The position numbers and the translations under genes were made by a program. The notes beneath the pieces are model-generated. The model was given only the letters and a program-made list of their open reading frames with translations. It had not been told where the DNA came from and made no database searches. This document shows positions 52,834 through 61,827 of a stretch of DNA of 64,000 nucleotides, piece by piece. This DNA comes from an uncultured Gammaproteobacteria bacterium (GTDB taxonomy: Bacteria > Pseudomonadota > Gammaproteobacteria > HK1): assembly GCA_958295835.1 (NCBI GenBank), contig OY282378.1, forward strand, positions 1,629,001 to 1,693,000, written 5' to 3'. How positions within the stretch are numbered: position 1 is the first letter of the stretch; each line of letters opens with the position of its first letter.

Positions 52834-54504
52834 TCAGCCCGTCGCGACGTCGACTCCGTGCACCGCCTTCGCCGTCTCCCGCGAGATACGGCCGGCCGCG
52901 ACGTCCGCGGCCACCGCGGCCGGGTCTCGTTCGTGCGGATCGCCGAAGCCCGCCCCGCCGGGGGTGTGCAGGATGAGCCGCTCCCCCGCCGGAATGCGCT
53001 GCGTGCCCTTGCCGTTCAGGATCGCGCCCGAGGCGAGCCGAACCCCGCCGCGGTCGCCGTCGTGGCCGCCGTAGCGTCCGCGCGGGGGATGGAGGATTCG
53101 ATCGAAGGAGGCGAGCAGCTCGAAGTCCCTGCCGATGGCCGACTCGATCTCGATGACCTGACCGAGCCCGCCGCGCTGGCGCCCGTGGCCGCCGGAATCA
53201 GGCCGCAGCTCCTTGCGCCAGAACACCACCGGCGACACCGACTCGTTGATCTCCACCGGCGTGCCCCGCACTCCGCTCGGATACGCGGTGGCGGAGAGTC
53301 CGTCCTTGCCCGGCCGCGCGCCGGTGCCGCCGTTGCACACCGCGGTAACCGCGAACAGCGCGCCGCTCGCCTGGTTCGCGGCGCGGTCGCTGTCGCCGCG
53401 CATGGTGACGTTCCACAGGCAGGCCGCCCCCTCGGCCGGGACCCGTTCCGGCACTGCCTGGGTGAGGGCGCCGAAGACCACGTCGGGCAGCATCTGCCCG
53501 ATGATGTGGCGCGAGCAGACGGCGGCGGGGTAGGGCGCGTTGAGCACGCACCCTTCGGGCGCCCGCACCTTGAACGGCGCGAGCGAGCCCCAGTTGTTCG
53601 GCACGTCGGCGGAGACGATGCACGAGAGCCCGAAGCACGTATAGGCCGAGGTGTACGCCATCGGCACGTTGACCCCGTGGTTCGACTTCGGCGAGGTGCC
53701 GTCGTAGTCGACGGTGATGCCGCCGGCGGCAATCTCGAGCCTGGCGACGAGATCGATGGGGCCTTCGTAGCCGTCGACCCGCATCGAGCTCCGGTACTCG
53801 CCCCGCGGCAGCTTCGCGATCTCGTCGAGCACCGCGCGGCGTGAGCTCTCGCAGATGTACTCGCCGAGCTCGTCCAGATCGTCCAGGTCGAACTCGGTCA
53901 TCATCTCGACCAGGCGTTCGCAACCCACGTCGTTGCACGCCGCCAGCGAATACACGTCGCCTTCCGATTCGACCGGCTGGCGCGTATTCGCCCGGACCAT
54001 CGCCATCAGGGTCTCGTTGAACACGCCGCGGTCGGCGAGCTTGAGCATCGGGATGTAGATGCCTTCCATGTGCACGTCGGTCGCATCCGGACCGAAGCCG
54101 ACGCCGCCGATGTCGGTGAGGTGCGACGTGCACGAGAACAGCCCCACGAGCCGGCCCCGGTGGAAGCAGGGGGTCGTCAGCACGAAGTCGTTGAGGTGTC
54201 CGGTGCCCATCCAGGGGTCGTTGGTGATGTAGATGTCCCCCTCGTGCATGGTCTCGATGGGGAAGTGGCGCAGGAAGTGATTGACCGACTCCGCCATGGA
54301 ATTGACGTGGCCGGGGGTGCCGGTCACGGCCTGCGCGAGCATTCTTCCGCGGATGTCGAACACGCCGGCGGAGAGATCGCCCGCCTCGCGCACGATGGGC
54401 GAGAACGCGGTGCGCACGAGGGCCTGCGCCTGCTCCTCGACGACCGCGATGAGGCGGTTCCACATGATCTGCATGCGGATGGTCTTCAGGGCATCGGTGC
54501 TCAT
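52834..54504 (-). CDS. Hydantoinase B/oxoprolinase family protein, second copy without hyuA
   Basis: This 556-residue HyuB-type protein begins with IRMQIMWNRLIAVVEEQAQA and has TNDPWMGTGHLNDFVLTTPC, CTSHLTDIGGVGFGPDATDV, DYDGTSPKSNHGVN and LHTPGGAGFGDPHERDP. It is clearly diverged from the HyuB at 45738, so not a recent duplicate. No hyuA is adjacent, unlike the typical arrangement, so a partner must be elsewhere or it functions alone. Start ATG 54504. Confidence 0.9.
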   Translation of the reverse strand: MSTDALKTIRMQIMWNRLIAVVEEQAQALVRTAFSPIVREAGDLSAGVFDIRGRMLAQAVTGTPGHVNSMAESVNHFLRHFPIETMHEGDIYITNDPWMGTGHLNDFVLTTPCFHRGRLVGLFSCTSHLTDIGGVGFGPDATDVHMEGIYIPMLKLADRGVFNETLMAMVRANTRQPVESEGDVYSLAACNDVGCERLVEMMTEFDLDDLDELGEYICESSRRAVLDEIAKLPRGEYRSSMRVDGYEGPIDLVARLEIAAGGITVDYDGTSPKSNHGVNVPMAYTSAYTCFGLSCIVSADVPNNWGSLAPFKVRAPEGCVLNAPYPAAVCSRHIIGQMLPDVVFGALTQAVPERVPAEGAACLWNVTMRGDSDRAANQASGALFAVTAVCNGGTGARPGKDGLSATAYPSGVRGTPVEINESVSPVVFWRKELRPDSGGHGRQRGGLGQVIEIESAIGRDFELLASFDRILHPPRGRYGGHDGDRGGVRLASGAILNGKGTQRIPAGERLILHTPGGAGFGDPHERDPAAVAADVAAGRISRETAKAVHGVDVATG

Positions 54505-54639
54505 CGGCCTTCTCCCAGGTGTTCGGGTCTTCTCCCCATCCCCGGTACCCTCGCATGAAGTCAAAGTAACAGATGCCTGCTCCGAACACGATTCGGCATC
54601 CGCCCACAGGGTGATGTGCGAACCTGCGTGACCGCCTGC

Positions 54640-56676
54640 TCAAAGATCCTTGCAGATCCGCAACGAATCGTAGAGCGCGGCGTGGATGTTGCGCGACGCC
54701 ACCGCGTCGCCCACCCGGAAGAGCGAGAACGTACCCGCCGGGCCGAGCGGCTGCGCCGCGCCGCGCGCCAGCGCGTCGAGATCGGTGCAACCTCGATTGC
54801 CGGACCGCGCCTCGAGCGCATGGAACAGCTCGGCGGCGGGAAGGGTCCCATGCTCGACCACCACCTGATCGACCGTCCGGAGGCTCGACTCGCCGCTGTA
54901 GACGTTGCGCATCCTCGCTTCGAGCGCATTGCCCTTCGGCCGTACCGACAGGAGCCGGACGTCGGGGGTCAGGGTGACCCCGGCGCGGTGGAGGTGCTTC
55001 AAGTGCACGGAGAAGTTCGTGGCCCCGAGCTCGCAGGCGATCGAGCGGTCCGGCGTGGCCAGCTCCACCTTCGCCCCCCGCCCGGCGAGGAACTCCGCGC
55101 CGGACGGACCCTGGTGGTCGCCGTGATCGTCGAACAGGAGGACCTTGGAGCCCGGCTGCACCTGCCCGCTGAGCACGTCCCACAGGCTGACCACGTGCTC
55201 GGCGCCCTCGACGCACTCCGTATTCGGCAGGCCGCCGGTCGCGATGATCACGACGTCCGGATCCTCGCCGAGGATGCCGGCGGCCTCCGCGTACACGCCG
55301 AGACGCAGATCGACCCCGAGGGTCTCCACTTCGCCCGCGAGCCATTGCACGATGCCGATGAGGTCGCGCCGCCACGTGGCACGCGCGGCCAGCCGAACCT
55401 GGCCACCCGGTTCGGCCGCGGCTTCGAAGAGCACGACGTCGTGGCCGCGCGATGCGCTCACCCGCGCCGCTTCGAGACCGGCCGGTCCGGCCCCGACCAC
55501 CACCACCTTGCGCCGCGGTCCTCGGCTCGGCTCGATGACGTGCGGCATCGTCCGCTCCCGCCCCGTCGCCGGGTTCTGCAGGCAGAGCGCGTCCGCGCCG
55601 ACGTAGATCCGGTCGATGCAGTAGCCCGCGCCGACGCAGGTGCGCACGCGATGCTCTTCGCCGCGCAACAGCTTCGCGACCAGATAGGGGTCCGCGATGT
55701 GCGCGCGGGTCATGCCGATCATGTCGACGCAACCTTCCTTCACTGCGCGATGCGCCGACGTCAGGTCCGCCACCCGGTTGGCGTGAAACACCGGGACCCC
55801 GAACGCGTCGCGAACGCGCTTCACCTTGTCGATGTGCGGCGCGATCGGATGCGACATGTTGGGCACGGTGAAGCTCAGGCCCGCGTGGTCGAACGAGGCG
55901 CCGACGGTGACGTTCAGAAAATCGACGAGCCCGGCGTCGACGTGCAGGCGCACGATCTCCATGGCGTCGTCTTCGTGCAGGCCCTCGTCCACGAGCTCGT
56001 CCATGGTGAAGCGCATGCCGATCAGGAAACGATCGGGCGCGCGCTCGCGCATCGCCGCGAGCGTTTCCAGAGTGAACCGGGCGCGGTTGGCGGGGCTCCC
56101 CCCGTAGCCGTCGGTACGGCGGTTCACCGCGGGGGACCAGAACTGGCCGCCGAGGTGCCCGAGCACCGAGAGCTCGCAGCCGTCGAGCCCACCTTGCCGC
56201 GCGCGGCCCGCCGCGGCCGCGAAGTCGCCGACGACCCGCTCGATGTCGTCTCGATCCATGGCCTTGGGAAAGGATCGGTGCGCGGGCTCGCGCACCGCCG
56301 ACGGCGCGATGGTCGGGAGCCAGCCGTGCGAGTTCCAGCCGGTGCGCCGCCCCATGTGGGTGATCTGAATCATCGTGGCGCAGCCGTGGCGGTGGACGCA
56401 CTCGGAGAAGGATCGAAGCCACGGGATGACGCGATCGTCACCGAGATCGATCTGTCCGAACGGTGGCGGCGAGTCGATTGAAATCGTCGACGATCCGCCG
56501 AACATCGACAGCGCGATGCCTCCCCTGGCCTTCTCCTCGTGATAGCGGCGATAACGCTCCCCGGGCATGCCGTCCTCGGCGTAGGCGGGGGCGTGAGAGG
56601 TACTCATGATCCGGTTCTTGAGCCGGAGGTGGCCGATGGTGAGCGGCTCGAAGAGGGCAGGGTAGGGAATGGTCAT
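54640..56676 (-). CDS. FMN/FAD-containing oxidoreductase of the TMADH/2,4-dienoyl-CoA reductase family
   Basis: This 678-residue protein has an N-terminal TIM-barrel FMN domain (LFEPLTIGHLRLKNRIMSTS, HLGGQFWSPAVNRRTDGYGG, DFLNVTVGASFD), then a Cys cluster, then a FAD/NAD domain (KVVVVGAGPAGLEAARVSA, PGGQVRLAARATWRRDLIGI). In the cluster, CVGAGYCIDRIYVGADALC, the second Cys of the classic CxxCxxC pattern is Ala, so the usual four-Cys [4Fe-4S] site has only three Cys. Homologues demethylate methylamines or N-methylproline. Substrate unknown. Confidence 0.9.
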   Translation of the reverse strand: MTIPYPALFEPLTIGHLRLKNRIMSTSHAPAYAEDGMPGERYRRYHEEKARGGIALSMFGGSSTISIDSPPPFGQIDLGDDRVIPWLRSFSECVHRHGCATMIQITHMGRRTGWNSHGWLPTIAPSAVREPAHRSFPKAMDRDDIERVVGDFAAAAGRARQGGLDGCELSVLGHLGGQFWSPAVNRRTDGYGGSPANRARFTLETLAAMRERAPDRFLIGMRFTMDELVDEGLHEDDAMEIVRLHVDAGLVDFLNVTVGASFDHAGLSFTVPNMSHPIAPHIDKVKRVRDAFGVPVFHANRVADLTSAHRAVKEGCVDMIGMTRAHIADPYLVAKLLRGEEHRVRTCVGAGYCIDRIYVGADALCLQNPATGRERTMPHVIEPSRGPRRKVVVVGAGPAGLEAARVSASRGHDVVLFEAAAEPGGQVRLAARATWRRDLIGIVQWLAGEVETLGVDLRLGVYAEAAGILGEDPDVVIIATGGLPNTECVEGAEHVVSLWDVLSGQVQPGSKVLLFDDHGDHQGPSGAEFLAGRGAKVELATPDRSIACELGATNFSVHLKHLHRAGVTLTPDVRLLSVRPKGNALEARMRNVYSGESSLRTVDQVVVEHGTLPAAELFHALEARSGNRGCTDLDALARGAAQPLGPAGTFSLFRVGDAVASRNIHAALYDSLRICKDL

Positions 56677-56858
56677 CGCGGGCGGCTCCGATCCGGCATT
56701 CGACGCGGTGCATGATCCCGCATTATCGCGAACTCCATCGCCCGCCGTGTCACGGATCGACTCCTGCCGGCGAGGTGAACATCGGAGCGCGGCCCGTGCA
56801 GGGGTTCGTGCTTGCGGGTTACAGTCTTCGAGACCGGATGAATCGAGGAACCGGGCGC

Positions 56859-58067
56859 ATGGCACAGGTCACGGAGCTGCTGGCCGATCACGCGATCGCC
56901 GATCCGTACTCGCACCTCGCGGGCTTGCGCGAGGCCGCACCGCTGTACCGGGACGAGCGGCTCGGAGCCTGGCTCCTGCTTCGTTACGACGACGTGCGTG
57001 CCGCCTTTCGCGACTCCCGCCTGTCCGCCGATCGGGTAAGCCCCTACTTCGAGCGCCGCCGGGCGCATGGCGCGATGCAGCGCGAGCGGGCGACGTTCGA
57101 AGTGCTGACGCGCTGGATCGTGTTCACCGATCCGCCGCGCCACACGCGGCTGCGCAAGCTGGTGGAGTACGCATTCCGCCCCCGGGCGGTGGAGCGCATG
57201 CGCGGCTGGATCGCTTCCCTCGTCGAGGAGCTGGTCGAGGAGCTCGGAACCGACCATGAGCTCGACTTCATCGAGCGCTTCGCAAGCCCGCTGCCGGTGC
57301 GCGTCATCGGCGATCTCTTCGGAGTCCCGCCCGAGAACCGGAGCGATCTCACGCGGTGGTCCGAGGATATCCTCACCCTCGTCTTCGGCGCGATGCACAG
57401 CGCGGACCGCCACGAGCGAGCCGAACGCAGTCTGCGTGAGTTCTCCGAGTTCCTGCACGGAGTGATCGCCGAGCGACGAGTGTGCCCGGGTGAAGATCTG
57501 ATCAGTGATCTCGTCGCGGCCGAGGAACGCGGCGACGTGCTCGATGAGGAGGAGATCGTCGCCACCTGCGTGCTGTTGCTCTTTGCTGGACACGAGACCA
57601 CCCGCAACTTGCTCGCGAACGGGCTGAAGGCGATCCTGGAGCACGGTTCAGCGGCGGCCCTCGCCTCCGATCCATCGCGGATGCCGGATGCGGTCGAGGA
57701 GATCCTCCGTTTCGACGGGCCCACCAAGGCGATGTGGCGACAGGTCGCGGAGCCGGTGGAGTACGGCGGTCAGCGGATCGGGCCGGGGGAGCGTCTGCTG
57801 CTCGTGCAGGCGTCGGCGAATCGCGATCCGCGGCGATTCGAGGCGCCGGAGAGGTTCGACGTCGCCCGCCGGTCGAATCGCCACGTCGGGTTCGGCTACT
57901 CCATGCATTACTGCCTGGGGGCGGCGATCGCGCGCCTCGAAGGCGCCCTGGGCCTCGGCGCATTTCTCGAACGCTTCCCGCGCGCGTCGCTCGCCACGGA
58001 TACCTTCGAGTGGGACCCGCTCATCCTGAGCCGTTCGCTCAAGCGCCTGCCGGTGCGGCTCGGCTGA
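56859..58067 (+). CDS. Cytochrome P450
   Basis: The 402-residue P450 has the I-helix AGHETTRNLLANG, K-helix ExxR in VEEILRFD, and the heme-Cys loop FGYSMHYCLGAAIARLEG, where the usual Gly before x-H is Ser. It is a class I-type soluble bacterial monooxygenase requiring a ferredoxin partner; none is adjacent. GAGGAA lies nine nt before ATG 56859; an upstream ATG at 56838 has weaker spacing. Substrate unknown. Confidence 0.9.
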   Translation: MAQVTELLADHAIADPYSHLAGLREAAPLYRDERLGAWLLLRYDDVRAAFRDSRLSADRVSPYFERRRAHGAMQRERATFEVLTRWIVFTDPPRHTRLRKLVEYAFRPRAVERMRGWIASLVEELVEELGTDHELDFIERFASPLPVRVIGDLFGVPPENRSDLTRWSEDILTLVFGAMHSADRHERAERSLREFSEFLHGVIAERRVCPGEDLISDLVAAEERGDVLDEEEIVATCVLLLFAGHETTRNLLANGLKAILEHGSAAALASDPSRMPDAVEEILRFDGPTKAMWRQVAEPVEYGGQRIGPGERLLLVQASANRDPRRFEAPERFDVARRSNRHVGFGYSMHYCLGAAIARLEGALGLGAFLERFPRASLATDTFEWDPLILSRSLKRLPVRLG

Positions 58068-58134
58068 TCATCGATGCAGGCCGTATGTCGAAGCCGTCGT
58101 ATTCCTGTCCCGCGGCGGAGTGCGGTGCCGGCTC

Positions 58135-58380
58135 GATCGCCCGTTCTTCACGCAGACGACGGTTCTCACGACGCAGCCGGCGCATCTCCTCGCGCTCTGC
58201 GCTGCTCAATCCATCAGCGCGCCGGCCCTCGTCACGGTCGGCCTGTGCGACCCAGTGGCGGATCGCCTGGGCGGTGGGTTCGAACTCACGAGCCAGCTCT
58301 TCCAGAGTCCGTCCGGTGCGAGCCAGCTCGACCATCTGGCGCCGGAAGGCCGGCGGGTACGGCGGTCTCGATTTCGCCAT
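58135..58380 (-). pseudogene. Truncated IS3-family OrfA transposase
   Basis: The frame from ATG 58380 begins MAKSRPPYPPAFRRQMVELA and carries an HTH (TLEELAREFEPTAQAIRHWV) and a leucine-zipper-like helix (MRRLRRENRRLREERAI). It is cut where IS3-type OrfA should continue with the LKKAA-like frameshift region; unrelated sequence then runs to the P450 gene end. OrfB is missing. The remnant is convergent with the P450 gene. Confidence 0.82.
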
Positions 58381-58410
58381 GGTGGATACCTCCTCCCCAA
58401 AGGGTCAGGT

Positions 58411-58461
58411 GTCCACGAAATCGGGTCAACTCCAGCATGAAGTTGCCCCGATCTCGTGGAC
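58411..58461. mobile_element. Facing inverted IS ends
   Basis: GTCCACGAAATCGGGTCAACT at 58411-58431 and its near reverse complement at 58441-58461 (19 of 21 identical) face each other across nine bases. The first belongs to the end of the OrfA remnant. Two IS ends this close suggest a collapsed or adjacent insertion. No gene was recognised from 58462 to 58597. Confidence 0.65.
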
Positions 58462-58597
58462 GGTTGATGGCTTTCACCTGGTGTGTGGTGATGAGCGAGA
58501 GCCCCTCCGTCGCAAGCGGCTGGGCTGGCGCTCGTAGCCGGTCCGTTATGCCCCTTGGTTGGCTATCCGCCAGAAGCCGTAGCTGGAGGTGGATTCT

Positions 58598-59344
58598 TCA
58601 CAGGCGATTCATCCGCTTGAACACGCGCTCCGGGACCGCGCGCAGGACGAACATGATCGGACGCCAGACCCGGCGCACGTAGATCACATCGCGGCGTCGG
58701 TGGATCGCCGCGACGACCGCGGCGGCGACCTCTTCGGGGGTCGCGGTCAGCCGCGCCGGCAGGTCCATCCCGTCCGTCATGCGGGTGCGCACGAAGCCCG
58801 GCTTGACCGTCACCACGTGAGCGCCGGAGGTGGCCAGCCGGCCGCGCAGGCCGGAGAGGAACGCGGTGAACCCCGCCTTGGCCGAGCCGTAGACGTAGTT
58901 CGATGCGCGTCCCCGTTCGCCGGCCACCGAGCTGACGCCGACCAGGACGCCGCCGCCGCGCCGCTCGAAGCGCTCGGCCAGCGCCCCCATCAGCAGCGCG
59001 GGACCGACATAGTTGGTGCGCATCACCCGCTCCGCGGCAGCGCCGTCGCGCTGGCTCTCCGCCTGGTCGCCGAGCCGCCCAACGACGCACACCGCCACAT
59101 CAGGCAGGGGATCGAGCGTGTCGAGCAACGAGACGCCGCCGTCTTCCTCGAGCACGTCGCACCGGTGCGCGGTCACCGCGCCCCCCGTGCGCACCCGGAG
59201 GTCCCGCGTCTCTCTCTCCAGCCGCGCCGGGTCGCGGGCCGCGAGCTGCAACGCGCAGCCGCCGTCTGCCAGCTTACGCGCGATGGCGCGGCCGATGTCC
59301 GAGGTGGCGCCGATCACCAGCGCTGTTTCGATCCCGCCGTTCAC
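58598..59344 (-). CDS. SDR family oxidoreductase (DprE2-like)
   Basis: This 248-residue SDR has the TGxxxGxG-type start ALVIGATSDIGRAIARKLAD, MRTNYVGPALLMGALAE, SSVAGERGRASNYVYGSAKA with the YxxxK pair, and a hydrophobic basic tail (VPERVFKRMNRL) resembling decaprenylphosphoryl-2-keto-ribose reductases. It starts at GTG 59344, overlapping (GTGA) the upstream membrane protein stop. Context suggests a role in polyprenyl-phosphate sugar processing, which is inferred only. Confidence 0.87.
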   Translation of the reverse strand: MNGGIETALVIGATSDIGRAIARKLADGGCALQLAARDPARLERETRDLRVRTGGAVTAHRCDVLEEDGGVSLLDTLDPLPDVAVCVVGRLGDQAESQRDGAAAERVMRTNYVGPALLMGALAERFERRGGGVLVGVSSVAGERGRASNYVYGSAKAGFTAFLSGLRGRLATSGAHVVTVKPGFVRTRMTDGMDLPARLTATPEEVAAAVVAAIHRRRDVIYVRRVWRPIMFVLRAVPERVFKRMNRL

Positions 59345-61770
59345 GGTGCGGTTTTCCCGTCATCCGCCGGCTCGACAACCTCGAATCTGCCTTCCCAGAT
59401 TGGGCCTTCGCCGGTGAACTGGCCCGTTCCAATCATAGCGATGTCGTACTCGGGGAGAGGGACTACCGCCAGGCATGTCTCGGCTCCCTCGGCTCCTCTC
59501 CGGCCGTGCCTCCCGAAGTCGAAGTCATGGTTGTCGAAGCCGTGCTGCCTGCGAGCGCTGGGGAGGCCGTTCACGTCGACCGGGTACAGGTGGAGGAAGA
59601 ACCTTGCGTCAACGTCCTCCGGTCCGCACTGCTCCTTTACGTAGATGAGACGGTTCTCGATGAGATACACATCCCAGGAGCGGACGACCGGCGGGCGGTC
59701 TCCGACCAGTCTGGCCGCGTAATCGTCCACCGGCATTGTTTCAACCCTGACCGGAGGGAGCGCATTGTGGGCCAGCACGAGGGAGGCCACGCACAACCCC
59801 GTTTGCGTTTGCGTCCAGGAATCGACGGCTGTTTCATCTCCTGGTCCGACCCAGAACCATACGACCAGTTCATCCGGATCGCATTCCCTGGCGAAGGCCT
59901 GTACCAGCCGCCCGTCAACAAGGAGCCCGGCGCCGTCCTTTTGGGAGTCGAAATGCGGCCCCATTCTCTCCCAGAACTTCGCGTTCGCGGAACGATCGAA
60001 TCCGTTCGGTGACGTCTCCGGTGGCGGCTCGGTGGACCAGAGCCTGAATCGGCGTTCGCCCCGATGATAGAGATGTGACGGGCCTTCGAACAGCATGGCA
60101 TCATCAGAGGGGCGATGAAAGCCGCGGAGTTTGGCCATACGGCCGATGCCGTTAATAGGGTCGACGGCCGCGAAGTGGGTAATCCCGTACCGCCGAAAAA
60201 GCGCGGCCACGGTTCCTTCCTTTTGGGCACGCAAATAGTCGTATGAATTGACCAGACCGTCCAGGTTCACTACCGGATAGCGAGAGAAATACCCGATGAC
60301 GCCGGCGTCCCACGACCCGACCACGCTGTCCTCGGGCAGCACGCGGTCCATAACCTGCACACCCATACGATAAGTAACCCCCCAGATGCGGCGGGTTGAT
60401 TCGCCACTAAAGTCAACATCCTTGAATGGTCCCGTGAAGTCCGCCTTTGTAGACAAGAACGCTGTTCCGACAACAACGATGCCCGTGCGGAGGAGGTTGG
60501 TTGCCCGGTGCGACCTCGGGCCGAGGAAACGGCGGATGAAGTGAATGGCGACATAGCATGTCACGGGGACGATGAGCGCCATCATCAGATACGCCGGGAC
60601 GAAATACCATACTGAACTCCCAATGTAAGGATACATGGTGAGGACGGTCTGTCCGAACTTGGCCAGATGGCCGACCGCCAAGCCGAACACGCCAATCAGA
60701 AAGGCCAGCAGCAGCCAGTCCTCCCGACTCCGGGAGCGGCGGGCGAGCCACCAGACCAGCAACACGCAGGCGCAGACCTCCAGCGCGACCAGCAGCTCGT
60801 AGCCGAAGGCAGGAATCTGCAAGACTCCCCGGAAGTTCTGAACGAAGCTGTACCCGCCTTCCTGCGCCCACTCGGCCTGCGACCAGGCCGCCTTGGTCGC
60901 GCCACTCACCGGCACGATGCCGCCGAAGACGAGCCGGTTGTAGGCGAAGTACACCAGGATGCCGGCGCCGGCGGCAAAAACCGGGACGACCGCCTTGACG
61001 GAGAGCGCGGAACGAGTCCGCGCTCCGAATGACACGCCGGACGCCCGCTCCTGCCACGACCACTCGACGAGGCAGAGCGCTCCTGTCACCGCCAGCGATA
61101 TGGCGATGTACTCCAGGCGCACCCAGGGCAGGGCAAAGGCGACCGCGGCCAGCGGCCACTTCCACCGCGCCGGGCTTTGCGCAAAGAGACTGGCAGCCAG
61201 AATGAACAGGCCCAGCATGAACAGCGCCGCCGCCGCTTCCATTCCTGCAATCAAGGCGGGGTGCTGGTAGAGCATCGGCAGCGCCGCGAACATCAGAACC
61301 CACGGCATGCGCGCCAGCCGGGCGGCCGCGGTGACGAGGGCCACGCCGCCGGCGACGAGCATGATCTCGAACGCCTTGATGGCGAAGAGCGCGGCTTCCT
61401 TGTCGAACACCCAATAGAACGGCGTGATCAGAAACAGCCAGAGGGGGTGATATCCGTTGGTGCGCGTGATGCCGCCGTCGAAGGTCGAGAACTTCCCCTC
61501 GGCCAGGTTGCGGGCGATCTGGAAGTAATAGAAGGCATCGTCCTTGTTCACATCTCGGATCAGGTTGATGAGGTCGAAGCGGGCGAGCATGTACCAGGCG
61601 AACCCGGCCCCGTAGGCCAGGGTGCCCCCGATGAACAGGACGAACAGCGCGTTGCGCAGCCGGGAGGACAGAGTTACCTCCCTCCCCAGCGGATTCAGGC
61701 AGCGGGCGGCCAGAGCACGCCAGCGACCCATCGGCGCGGCGGCATCCGGCGTGGCCATCTTCTTGTTCAT
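59341..61770 (-). CDS. GT-C-like polytopic membrane glycosyltransferase
   Basis: This 809-residue protein has about ten membrane segments in the first 450 residues (ALFVLFIGGTLAYGAGFAWY, VLMFAALPMLYQHPALI, LLAFLIGVFGLAVGHLA). The loop NKDDAFYYFQIARNLAEGKF has the acidic pair expected of GT-C enzymes that use polyprenyl-phosphate sugars. The C-terminal ~350 residues are extracytoplasmic. GGAGAGGGAC precedes ATG 61770. It is a near-duplicate of the gene to its right, differing mainly in one loop near residues 530-600. Function inferred. Confidence 0.8.
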   Translation of the reverse strand: MNKKMATPDAAAPMGRWRALAARCLNPLGREVTLSSRLRNALFVLFIGGTLAYGAGFAWYMLARFDLINLIRDVNKDDAFYYFQIARNLAEGKFSTFDGGITRTNGYHPLWLFLITPFYWVFDKEAALFAIKAFEIMLVAGGVALVTAAARLARMPWVLMFAALPMLYQHPALIAGMEAAAALFMLGLFILAASLFAQSPARWKWPLAAVAFALPWVRLEYIAISLAVTGALCLVEWSWQERASGVSFGARTRSALSVKAVVPVFAAGAGILVYFAYNRLVFGGIVPVSGATKAAWSQAEWAQEGGYSFVQNFRGVLQIPAFGYELLVALEVCACVLLVWWLARRSRSREDWLLLAFLIGVFGLAVGHLAKFGQTVLTMYPYIGSSVWYFVPAYLMMALIVPVTCYVAIHFIRRFLGPRSHRATNLLRTGIVVVGTAFLSTKADFTGPFKDVDFSGESTRRIWGVTYRMGVQVMDRVLPEDSVVGSWDAGVIGYFSRYPVVNLDGLVNSYDYLRAQKEGTVAALFRRYGITHFAAVDPINGIGRMAKLRGFHRPSDDAMLFEGPSHLYHRGERRFRLWSTEPPPETSPNGFDRSANAKFWERMGPHFDSQKDGAGLLVDGRLVQAFARECDPDELVVWFWVGPGDETAVDSWTQTQTGLCVASLVLAHNALPPVRVETMPVDDYAARLVGDRPPVVRSWDVYLIENRLIYVKEQCGPEDVDARFFLHLYPVDVNGLPSARRQHGFDNHDFDFGRHGRRGAEGAETCLAVVPLPEYDIAMIGTGQFTGEGPIWEGRFEVVEPADDGKTAP

Positions 61771-61782
61771 GTCCCTCTCCCT

Positions 61783-61827
61783 TGAGGTGGCGCCGATCAC
61801 CAGCGCCGTTTCGACCCCGCCGTTCAC
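61783..61827 (-). pseudogene. SDR start remnant
   Basis: Fifteen codons MNGGVETALVIGATS follow the upstream membrane gene stop exactly as the intact SDR (MNGGIETALVIGATS) follows its own copy, then break off 12 nt before the next membrane protein start. They are the trace of a second SDR gene lost during the tandem duplication. Confidence 0.85.
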
